A DNA stretch of 64,000 bases from JBAWYM01 sp037143575 (GTDB lineage: Bacteria; Patescibacteriota; Gracilibacteria; Peribacterales; Peribacteraceae). Below the pieces are notes generated by a model that saw only the letters and a list, made by a program, of their open reading frames with translations, ran no database searches and was not told the origin of the DNA. A program made the translations under genes and the position numbers. The stretch lies in NCBI GenBank assembly GCA_037143575.1, contig JBAWYM010000001.1, forward strand, positions 9,753 to 73,752. The letters are read 5' to 3'. This document shows, piece by piece, positions 23,004 to 29,421 of this stretch (position 1 is its first letter; each line of letters starts with the position of its first letter).

Positions 23004-23795
23004 CTACACTCCGAAAGATGTGCGAATCTTTTCCAGCTTTTCTCTGTATTTTCCTTCAATAGCAGTACCAGTATTAAAGATCCTATCGATGGCAAATATC
23101 TGATTCGATATCCAGTTGCACATCAATCGCACCGTGCCAGATCGAGCTGCTGCATCCATTGATTGGAAATAGTCTTTCTGTTGCAGGAAATATAATGCCG
23201 CGATCATTTTTTCAATCCGTCGGATCTTGGCATTAGCTTCGATAAGCTCATGGTTGTCCTCCAGGTTTTGACCTTCCTCTGTATGATCGATATCCTCTTC
23301 CTGTTCCTCTGGAGAAATGAACAAATACGGTTGTGCATTCACAGAATCAATATCCACTGCGGAGTACAGGGCGTCCAGAAACATAATTGCATGTTCCGCC
23401 TTCATGTAACGTCTCCATTCCGTTGATTGTATTTCATGCTGTGCCTGTGCCAACCTTAAATCAGGTAACATCGCGACATATCTCTGTGGGTCTGCGACAT
23501 TTCCAGTTTCCAAAGCACAATCGATATCTTTTTGCAGTCCCCTCAATAGATCATTGATGCTTTCTGCAGGTACTGAGAGACAGGAAAGAACTTGCTTTCT
23601 TGTTTCATTGTAGGGCCTTTGCAGAGTTAAGTCGGCACCGTATCCCCCTTCATTCAGATACTGAAAATCGGCAAAAACGCGAAGGTGCTCTGCCTCTTTC
23701 ATCAGCTGTAGTGCCTTTTCAGTATCCATCACATTCGCTGCGTCACGAGCTTCTCGGAGTAACTCAAAAGTTTTATCCTGAATAATGTTATTCAT
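23004..23795 (-). CDS. Unknown helical protein with leaderless start
   Basis: A 263-residue soluble protein, largely helical and acidic (FELLREARDAANVMDTEKAL; EEQEEDIDHTEEGQNLEDNH). No signal peptide, membrane helix or recognised family. AT-richer than the neighbouring recG and AT-rich upstream. A perfect TATAAT ends seven bases before the ATG (TCGACA -35 at 18-base spacing), so the mRNA is probably leaderless. It resembles the other AT-rich unknown genes at 5823, 24685 and 43804 in composition but not in recognisable sequence. Confidence 0.7.
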   Translation of the reverse strand: MNNIIQDKTFELLREARDAANVMDTEKALQLMKEAEHLRVFADFQYLNEGGYGADLTLQRPYNETRKQVLSCLSVPAESINDLLRGLQKDIDCALETGNVADPQRYVAMLPDLRLAQAQHEIQSTEWRRYMKAEHAIMFLDALYSAVDIDSVNAQPYLFISPEEQEEDIDHTEEGQNLEDNHELIEANAKIRRIEKMIAALYFLQQKDYFQSMDAAARSGTVRLMCNWISNQIFAIDRIFNTGTAIEGKYREKLEKIRTSFGV

Positions 23796-23878
23796 ATTAA
23801 CATTATAACATAGTTAGTGCATGAATGTCGAATCTGGATAAATGGCTTTCTATGAGGAGAAACGGGGGCAGCGCTCAA

Positions 23879-23912
23879 TGAATAACCCCGCACTCTAAGT
23901 GCGAGGTATCCC
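23879..23912. repeat. R4 hairpin repeat
   Basis: ACCCCGCACTCTAAGTGCGA GGTATCC: GCACT/AGTGC stem with flanking CCCC and GGTAT. It is paired with a similar unit, TACCCCGCTCTCGAAGAGCG AGGTATCAC, at 24045-24078. Confidence 0.55.
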
Positions 23913-24044
23913 CGCCCAGTCTGCAGAACTAAGTTTGTGATGTTTTCAAAGTAATTCAAAAACCGTCCACCCCCAGCAGAGGAACCATTCTACCGACGAG
24001 GATCATGATCAATCACTTGCATCAGATAGCTATGAGCAGACGTA

Positions 24045-24078
24045 GGTTTACCCCGCTCTCGAAGAGCGAGGTATCACG
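24045..24078. repeat. R4 hairpin repeat
   Basis: CGCTCTCGAAGAGCG core with the same CCCC...GGTAT flanks as 23879-23912. The stem bases differ between copies but remain complementary, which points to selection for RNA or DNA structure. Confidence 0.55.
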
Positions 24079-24165
24079 GAATGAATAGCCTGGCGGTGCC
24101 CCGTATAGGGGACGTGTCCCCACGGGGACTATACGTCCACGTGCGCCCTCAGGATGATGTGGCCG

Positions 24166-24216
24166 TGCCACGTGCGCCGCAGGCGTTATACGTGGTCGGG
24201 GCGAAAGGACTTCCTT
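24166..24216. repeat. R5 repeat plus partial tRNA-Pro 3' end (degenerate duplicate)
   Basis: GGCCGTGCCACGTGCGCCGC...TTATACGTGG followed by TCGGGGCGAAAGGACT. The last part copies the CCA-proximal 19 bases of the tRNA-Pro gene (24318-24336). The intact version, with the same R5 element, starts about 119 bases to the right. This is a duplication of about 55 bases. Confidence 0.7.
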
Positions 24217-24317
24217 CGGCTCGCTCCGCTCGCTCAGGATAAACTTCTCGTCCTTTTTTCAGAGAGAAAATCTGCAAAATGATCTGGCTGTGCCACGTGC
24301 GGCGCAGCCGTTTTACG

Positions 24318-24394
24318 TGGTCGGGGCGAAAGGACTCGAACCTTCGACCTTACGGTCCCGAACCGTACGCTCTAGCCAACTGAGCTACGCCCCG
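24318..24394 (-). tRNA. tRNA-Pro (anticodon CGG)
   Basis: Complete cloverleaf: acceptor CGGGGCG / CGCCCCG with C1-G72 as usual for tRNA-Pro, D arm GCTC...GAGC, anticodon arm TACGG-TTCGGGA-CCGTA (anticodon CGG, reads CCG), T arm GAAGGTTCGAGTCCTTT region, encoded CCA. An R5 repeat abuts its 3' end. Confidence 0.95.
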
Positions 24395-24530
24395 ATGGTG
24401 TTCATAACTGGATCTAGGATTCATCGGTGCGAAGACGGGAGCAACACTCCGATAGCCGCGACATCCTAGCAGAGCCCGGCCCGAGGGGAAGCAAATATCC
24501 GGCTCCCTTTCCATCTCACGAATCTCATTC

Positions 24531-24558
24531 TTGACTACACGCAAACCAGTGCTAGATT
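24531..24558 (+). promoter_or_regulatory. Promoter of the Thr/Ile leader transcript
   Basis: TTGACT (24531-24536), 16 bases, TAGATT (24553-24558) preceded by TGC, an extended -10. The same spacing is used by the Met-leader promoter. Confidence 0.7.
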
Positions 24559-24569
24559 TAATGCAGTCC

Positions 24570-24626
24570 ATGACCACCCGGTCCACGATCATCAGCATTA
24601 TCATTACCACCCCCACCACGGCGTGA
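24570..24626 (+). CDS. Thr/Ile-rich leader peptide
   Basis: MTTRSTIISIIITTPTTA, 18 residues with seven Thr and five Ile codons; an in-frame ATG at 24561 would add three residues. It strongly resembles the enteric thr-operon leader in composition. Just at its stop, GGCGTGAGGAGA (24620-24631) can pair with TCTCCCGCGCC (24659-24669) with one bulged A and one G-U, competing with the terminator at 24662-24682. I infer attenuation that senses Thr and/or Ile charging. The downstream gene is of unknown function, not a recognisable Thr biosynthesis gene. Confidence 0.7.
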   Translation: MTTRSTIISIIITTPTTA

Positions 24627-24661
24627 GGAGATAACTGTTGAACAATTCCTTCCCTTTCTCT

Positions 24662-24682
24662 CCCGCGCCAAGCGGGTTTTTT
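24662..24682 (+). terminator. Attenuator terminator before the 24685 gene
   Basis: CCCGC, loop GCCAA, GCGGG, then six T (24677-24682). It ends two bases before the ATG of the following gene, so termination and start codon are nearly fused. Confidence 0.8.
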
Positions 24683-24684
24683 GT

Positions 24685-25299
24685 ATGAGCCACTCTCCAA
24701 CCCTTTCTTCAGAACAACCCTTCTCTTCAGCTACCACAGCATCAGACAATACTGATCCGCAACTCGAGCTCGTCCCAGAAGAGCACGCCGAAACGAACGG
24801 TCGCCATAATGGCAAATCATCCTTTGACAGAATCCGACAAATTGGAGATACCGACTGGAGAGGATGTATGACACTCATTATCAGCGCAGGCAATGTGGCT
24901 GAATTTTCCGCCATTCGAAGAGCAATTGATGAAATCATCAGTGATGAATGCGGGCTCATACACCAGCTTATACATGACTCACGCAGAAATCATGCATCTT
25001 CCGCGCCATCCATCGTTATCACGATGCCCTATCACCATCAAACACCAAGCAATCCCGACTATAGAATGATGACCGTGAAATTCGGTCCAAATGGATACAA
25101 TTTTCAGAGGGCCGAAGCCGGTAGAGATTACGAGGTTGTCGGGAGAAATGACCAGGAATTCGACGAGGAATCGACAGGTGAATTCATCAAACATGCCATA
25201 AGAATGATCGCGCAGCGCGTTGACCAGACGACTGCTACTACAGCAGCAGCCACGTCAGATACAGCGATGTATCAGCAGGAATTCTTCGCGAAATCGTGA
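24685..25299 (+). CDS. Unknown protein under Thr/Ile-leader control
   Basis: A 204-residue soluble protein, starting MSHSPTLSSEQPFSSATTAS with a Ser/Thr-rich N-terminus. It continues with an alpha/beta region (DWRGCMTLIISAGNVAEFSA; SDECGLIHQLIHDS; APSIVITMPYHHQTP; DYEVVGRNDQEFDEEST) and ends in a Thr/Ala-rich tail. No known family. AT-richer than core genes. The start ATG is two bases after the T run of the attenuator terminator and has no Shine-Dalgarno, so translation of read-through RNA probably depends on an unusual initiation mode. Confidence 0.65.
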   Translation: MSHSPTLSSEQPFSSATTASDNTDPQLELVPEEHAETNGRHNGKSSFDRIRQIGDTDWRGCMTLIISAGNVAEFSAIRRAIDEIISDECGLIHQLIHDSRRNHASSAPSIVITMPYHHQTPSNPDYRMMTVKFGPNGYNFQRAEAGRDYEVVGRNDQEFDEESTGEFIKHAIRMIAQRVDQTTATTAAATSDTAMYQQEFFAKS

Positions 25300-25368
25300 A
25301 TACTTAAAACATATTATTTATAGTATGTAAAATTTAGCTTCTAATATCAACGGATTTCGAAACTGATT

Positions 25369-25385
25369 GTACAAATTATTTGTAC
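25369..25385. promoter_or_regulatory. Palindromic operator-like site
   Basis: GTACAAATTATTTGTAC, seven-base arms GTACAAA/TTTGTAC around TTA in an AT-rich intergenic stretch (25300-25490). It lies about 105 bases before the 25491 promoter. It could bind a dimeric regulator; no such regulator is identified here. Confidence 0.35.
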
Positions 25386-25490
25386 GATAAACCGTATCCA
25401 TTTCCTTGCGCTTAGAAGCAGCTATTTTTGTTTATGATAAGCCTAAATGTCATAATTCATGACCATCAATAACGCCATCGAACACAAAAG

Positions 25491-25518
25491 TTGACACTCT
25501 TCATCTGGACAACAATAT
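25491..25518 (+). promoter_or_regulatory. Promoter of the orphan small-ORF transcript
   Basis: TTGACA (25491-25496), 16 bases, CAATAT (25513-25518). It drives a short transcript that ends at the terminator 25787-25807. Confidence 0.65.
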
Positions 25519-25544
25519 CACGGTGAGTACACTCCCGCGCTTCT

Positions 25545-25676
25545 ATGAGTATTCATACCATGATAGGCGTGAAGCAACATCTTCATCTTGCTTCCACCCC
25601 GCTCGTGCTCACGCACGCGCTGCTCATCACCTTCCTTTCTCTCGTGATGGTGATGAGTCTCCCGGTCCTCGGCTAA
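25545..25676 (+). CDS. Orphan small hydrophobic ORF (leader-like or toxin-like)
   Basis: A 43-codon ORF, MSIHTMIGVKQHLHLASTPL followed by VLTHALLITFLSLVMVMSLP and VLG. Leu/Val/Met-rich and shaped like a single membrane helix. It has its own promoter and is followed by structured RNA: CCTCG-GCTAA-CGAGG at the stop, a longer hairpin near 25755-25782, and a strong terminator. No plus-strand gene follows; the next gene is convergent. It may be an attenuator that lost its operon, a type I toxin-like peptide, or the start of a small RNA. I cannot decide between these. Confidence 0.4.
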   Translation: MSIHTMIGVKQHLHLASTPLVLTHALLITFLSLVMVMSLPVLG

Positions 25677-25786
25677 CGAGGCGGGTCAGGGTGGAAGACT
25701 GCAGCCCCGATTGGGTGCCAAACATACAAACGCACATTCAAACGGGTTTCACCGCCTCTCAGGCTTACCAGCCAGCAGAGGACAGC

Positions 25787-25807
25787 AGGATTCTTGAATC
25801 CTTTTTT
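25787..25807 (+). terminator. Terminator of the orphan small transcript
   Basis: AGGATTC, TT, GAATCCT, then a run of six T. It is oriented for plus-strand RNA, twelve bases before the end of the convergent lipoprotein gene. Confidence 0.85.
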
Positions 25808-25818
25808 GGGAATAGAGA

Positions 25819-26325
25819 TCACTTGCTGCGCTTCAGTTCCTTCAGCTGAGCGGTCGCTACCGTCAAACCCTCTGCAGAGTTGTCAGAATCTTTCTTCAGT
25901 GTGATGATCACATCAGTATACGCCGTCAAATCCTTGGTGGATTCGAAGGTGAGGGAATGACGGACATCGCCGCCAATGCTCTTCACGTGGCCCACAGAGA
26001 CCTTTTCGCCTGTCGCAGGATTCTTGAGCCAACCCTCGTAGAACGTCCCTTCCTTCTCCATGATGATATTCATCTGAAGAGTATGCATGAACTGTCCTTT
26101 CTCGAATCGATGAGACTTGGCGAGCCCATTGGCAGGAGTTTCCTTGGTTCCGGTGATGGCGCCGTACGAGAACCACACCTCTTTCCCGAAGCGCTCATCC
26201 ACAATTGCGCCATTGGGACCCTGCAGGCCAATGGCAGGAGGCTTGCCGGCATTATTCTTGCCACCGCAGGCAGTGAGGAGGGCGAATGAGAAGAGGAGCG
26301 GAAGAATGATGTGGAGCTTTTTCAT
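25819..26325 (-). CDS. Small lipoprotein
   Basis: A 168-residue protein. The lipoprotein signal MKKLHIILPLLFSFALLTAC ends in the lipobox Cys; after GGKNNAGKPP comes a beta-rich domain (FGKEVWFSYGAITGTKETPA; FMHTLQMNIIMEKEGTFYEG; HSLTFESTKDLTAYTDVIIT). No family recognised. The ATG at 26325 is the start of the signal peptide; upstream codons are repeat-derived. Expected lipid-anchored outside the cytoplasmic membrane. Confidence 0.8.
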   Translation of the reverse strand: MKKLHIILPLLFSFALLTACGGKNNAGKPPAIGLQGPNGAIVDERFGKEVWFSYGAITGTKETPANGLAKSHRFEKGQFMHTLQMNIIMEKEGTFYEGWLKNPATGEKVSVGHVKSIGGDVRHSLTFESTKDLTAYTDVIITLKKDSDNSAEGLTVATAQLKELKRSK

Positions 26326-26357
26326 GGAGTTGGGAGAAAGTGGCGGAAGTCTAATGG

Positions 26358-26427
26358 CAAAAAGGCAAAATGGCAAAAAGGCAATAGGGTTCGTACTTCT
26401 TGCCCTATTGCCATCTTGCCCTATTGC
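26358..26427. repeat. GGCAAAATGG/GGCAATAGGG tandem and inverted repeats
   Basis: Tandem GGCAAAA units followed by GGCAATAGGG (26380-26389) and its complement CCCTATTGCC (26403-26412) and a further CCCTATTGCC. They form a hairpin between two minus-strand genes. Confidence 0.6.
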
Positions 26428-26467
26428 CTTCGTAAACACGGTCAAGTTTCAAAAAAAACCTTAACCT

Positions 26468-28570
26468 TTACCAAAACAGCCCCGGCACCCTCGCGCCCAT
26501 CTTCTCCCGCTCCGTCTTGGCAATCCTCGCAACCGCAGCAGCCATCACCTGGTACTTCGGCTCATCTGCCGGATACCACTCGCTGAGGATGGTTGTGATC
26601 TTCAGGAATTCATCGGTACTAGGAGAAACTGCCACGTAATGGGCATTACGACCGATGGCAGCGAAGAAAAGACGCAGAACACCATCGAAATCTGCCTTTC
26701 GTGTATCCATCTCCGTTTTACCAGCAGAATTGGCAAGTACTTGAACCAATCGGCGCATCGTTCCCAAGTCCGTCATCCGTCCATTGCGGTACGCAAGTAC
26801 GGCATGGGTGTAAGCCGCTTTTTGATCATTTTGAATCAGATCGATATCTGTCAGGAGAGCGAATGCCCGGGCATCACTCTGATTCATGTGCGCGGCAACA
26901 GTCGCAACCTTCAAGGCTTCGGTGTAGCGCTTCTGTTGATAGAGCAGCTGCGCCTCAGTGAGATACAGATCCCGCGGATACCACTCACCCCGAGACTTCT
27001 CAAACCAGCGGATGGCAGTGGGAATGTCATTGCGCGCTAATGCACGGCGTCCGAGGGAGGAAGTAACAATATACGGAACTTCCCGTAAAGCGATGAATAG
27101 TAATAATGTCGCAAGAAGAAGCTCTGATATCCGAACACATTTGTTGATCGTCATAGAAGAATTCCCCTGGGCTTTCGCTGGAACGAGGAACCCTAGGAAG
27201 AGCATGAACGGCAGAATAATACCGACGAACTGGAGATTATAGTCCACGAGATTGTGGGCGAGGACGCCCGTCACCGCGGTGAAGAGGAATAAAGCAAGGG
27301 GCAGAGCAGCCTCGGTACCACGAGCTTCTCCGGTGAAATTCGGACCATGGGCTTCCGAGCCCATGAATCTCCGTTCCAACCGCAACCACCGTGTCTTGTC
27401 AGTAGAAGACCACAGATCTGACAACCGATTCCTCGTCTGAGAAAGAATCTCTCGAACATGAATATGGGGAACGAGAATCAGACATAGGACAATAAACAGC
27501 AACCCCGCCGCTGGCCAGCCGCTGTCCATCGCCGCTTTGAGGAACACATTATGTGCATGATCCGAAGTCGCAAGCACACCCTGCGCAGCCCGAGGTTGGA
27601 CGAAGCGAAAGCTCCCCAGCCCCCACCCAAGGATCGGCTTCTCATTGGCGAAAGCAAAAGCCTGCTTCCAGAATTGCATCCGCTCGGTGATCGATGTCGT
27701 CCCTTCGTCTGCCAAAAAGAGCGCCTTCTCGGCGAGCGACTGCACGGGATACTGCGTCGCCCTCCACACATTCGCCGCGCCATACACCGAGACCGCTATG
27801 GCCATACTCGTCACGATCACGACGATCCCGCGCCGAAGTCCTCGGTTATACACGAATCCCCACACCAGAAGCACAGCACACTGCCCAACGAACGCAATGA
27901 TGGAAGCACGGGAGTAGCTCAAAAGAAGGGTGCCGAAGACGACGCCGAGAGGAGCAGAGCGAAATATCAGACGTAAGAATTGCCGAAACTTGCCTCCATT
28001 GCCCGGATTCTTCAGAAGCAAATACAGCAGAACCGGCCAACTGAGGAGCACGAGCTCCGCCCAGGCATTGGGCCAGTAATCTCCCTGGAAGCGGAAATCG
28101 AAGAACGTCCCGACGAAGCGATTGGCGGGCTGCAGGGCATAGACCGCGATGCCTGCCAGAGAAGCAATCAATACAGCCACGGAGAACACGCGCAAAATCA
28201 TCGTCCGGACCCGCGCCTCCAGAGGAAGACGCGCAGCCCAGAGCAGCAGCAGGGAAAGTGATGCAGTGCGAAGCAGCTCATCGAGTCCGTAGTTGCGAAC
28301 CGAAGAAAAGTACCAACTGAGCCCCGTCCATGTGACATACAGCATGATCGTTCCCCAGAGCAGCACACTCACCCGCCGCTCCCCTTCCCGGGGATAGAGG
28401 AACGCAATGAAGACCACGAGCCACATGACGAAGACGAGCGCCCACGTACTCTCCAACGTCTTGCCGCCCTTCCAGAGGACAGAGAGGAAGACGAGCATGA
28501 GGAGTGAAAAGGGCGCAAGCCACTGGAAAAACTTTCCGGTGCGGGAAGTAGGACGTGAAGAAGAATTCAT
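26468..28570 (-). CDS. O-antigen-ligase-like polymerase/ligase with TPR-like C-terminus
   Basis: A 700-residue polytopic protein. About a dozen membrane helices span residues 15-480. The O-antigen ligase/polymerase (WaaL/Wzy, PF04932-like) signature is in the middle: LLLSYSRASIIAFVGQCAVL, then ILGWGLGSFRFVQP and DHAHNVFLKAAMDSGWPA. From about residue 500 the protein is soluble and TPR-like (YTEALKVATVAAHMNQSDAR). Such proteins join or polymerise sugar chains on the outer face of the membrane or glycosylate proteins; with no LPS expected in CPR, cell-surface polysaccharide or protein glycosylation is more likely. A cytoplasmic loop near residue 400 contains the palindrome GGGCTTCCGAGCCC in its DNA. 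Confidence 0.85.
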   Translation of the reverse strand: MNSSSRPTSRTGKFFQWLAPFSLLMLVFLSVLWKGGKTLESTWALVFVMWLVVFIAFLYPREGERRVSVLLWGTIMLYVTWTGLSWYFSSVRNYGLDELLRTASLSLLLLWAARLPLEARVRTMILRVFSVAVLIASLAGIAVYALQPANRFVGTFFDFRFQGDYWPNAWAELVLLSWPVLLYLLLKNPGNGGKFRQFLRLIFRSAPLGVVFGTLLLSYSRASIIAFVGQCAVLLVWGFVYNRGLRRGIVVIVTSMAIAVSVYGAANVWRATQYPVQSLAEKALFLADEGTTSITERMQFWKQAFAFANEKPILGWGLGSFRFVQPRAAQGVLATSDHAHNVFLKAAMDSGWPAAGLLFIVLCLILVPHIHVREILSQTRNRLSDLWSSTDKTRWLRLERRFMGSEAHGPNFTGEARGTEAALPLALFLFTAVTGVLAHNLVDYNLQFVGIILPFMLFLGFLVPAKAQGNSSMTINKCVRISELLLATLLLFIALREVPYIVTSSLGRRALARNDIPTAIRWFEKSRGEWYPRDLYLTEAQLLYQQKRYTEALKVATVAAHMNQSDARAFALLTDIDLIQNDQKAAYTHAVLAYRNGRMTDLGTMRRLVQVLANSAGKTEMDTRKADFDGVLRLFFAAIGRNAHYVAVSPSTDEFLKITTILSEWYPADEPKYQVMAAAVARIAKTEREKMGARVPGLFW

Positions 28571-28631
28571 CCGGAACAGTATGACAGAAAAATACTCGCA
28601 AGTGATACATCCAAAGGGGAATCAGGCAGTA

Positions 28632-29363
28632 TCACTCCGGCAGGAAACGGATACTCGCCATGATCGGTCCATCATACCCACCCTCCGTGCTCCCATCGGG
28701 CATCAAGATCGGAGTGGAACCAGACCACTTGTACCCGCCACCCGTTTTGCTCCCAAGAGGACTGAACAGAGCGACATTCGATATGCGATCCCAGGAAATG
28801 GACTCACCGCACTGGAAATCAGGCGCATCGGTGGGAGGATGCTTCGATTGGAGAAACACATGCGTGATCCCGGGCTCACTGCTTTGCTCTGTAATCACAC
28901 AATCGTACGGAAAGACATGATCAATAAACGTCTTGAGTTCTGTCTGATTATGAACACGCGCTGCATAAATGGTTGCAACGGCAGACTTCGAAGTATGATC
29001 ATCGGAAATGGTTCTGCAAAGATCGCTGAAATACGGATCTTGCAGGAATTCGATGGAGTATGCGTTTTCGCGAACCTTCACCGAGATCGTGTTGTTGCAA
29101 GCATTGATGAACGATGATGGATAGCGGAATGCGATGCCCAGTTTCTGCGTGGTGTAGCTCGTATCTAATGCCTGCAGCAAAGGAAGTACGGCAAACGTAG
29201 ATGAACTTGCTCCACTCACTGGCTCGAAGGATGGAACGGATGAAGTGACGATCGGGACTGCCGGAAAACTCGATGAAGCGTTAAAATTCCCGTTCACGAA
29301 GTTCTGCGCAGCGCAGGATGTCAGGAGGAGAAGGCAAATCGGAAGGAAAAGGTGATAACGCAT
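28632..29363 (-). CDS. Lipoprotein of unknown function
   Basis: A 243-residue lipoprotein: signal MRYHLFLPICLLLLTSC with lipobox Cys at residue 17, a Ser/Pro-rich linker to about 55, then a mixed domain (KLGIAFRYPSSFINACNNTI; GITHVFLQSKHPPTDAPDFQ; GGYDGPIMASIRFLPE). Motif Y-P-S-S-F recalls the PsbP-like or DUF-type lipoproteins common in CPR. Four or more Cys may form disulphides. It is divergent from the Cys-rich gene at 29422. Confidence 0.78.
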   Translation of the reverse strand: MRYHLFLPICLLLLTSCAAQNFVNGNFNASSSFPAVPIVTSSVPSFEPVSGASSSTFAVLPLLQALDTSYTTQKLGIAFRYPSSFINACNNTISVKVRENAYSIEFLQDPYFSDLCRTISDDHTSKSAVATIYAARVHNQTELKTFIDHVFPYDCVITEQSSEPGITHVFLQSKHPPTDAPDFQCGESISWDRISNVALFSPLGSKTGGGYKWSGSTPILMPDGSTEGGYDGPIMASIRFLPE

Positions 29364-29421
29364 GGCAGATGGCTTGAGAAAGAGATAGAGGAATCTGGTC
29401 ACCGCTGATATTCTATAGGAG

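Larger units (their letters stand above)
23796..24317. other. Repeat-rich non-coding stretch before tRNA-Pro
   Basis: No convincing gene. It holds two R4 hairpins (23879-23912 and 24045-24078), a hairpin-rich stretch GGGGACGTGTCCCCACGGGG near 24110, two R5 copies and an R1 fragment (CGGCTCGCTCCGCTCGCTCA). The promoter of the 23004-23795 gene lies at 23802-23831 on the minus strand. Confidence 0.7.

Noticed and set aside
25680..25705. AGGGTGG after the orphan small ORF, resembling a T-box antitermination motif
   Set aside because: The following bases do not match the rest of the T-box consensus, no specifier-loop hairpins can be recognised, and no synthetase or transport gene follows.
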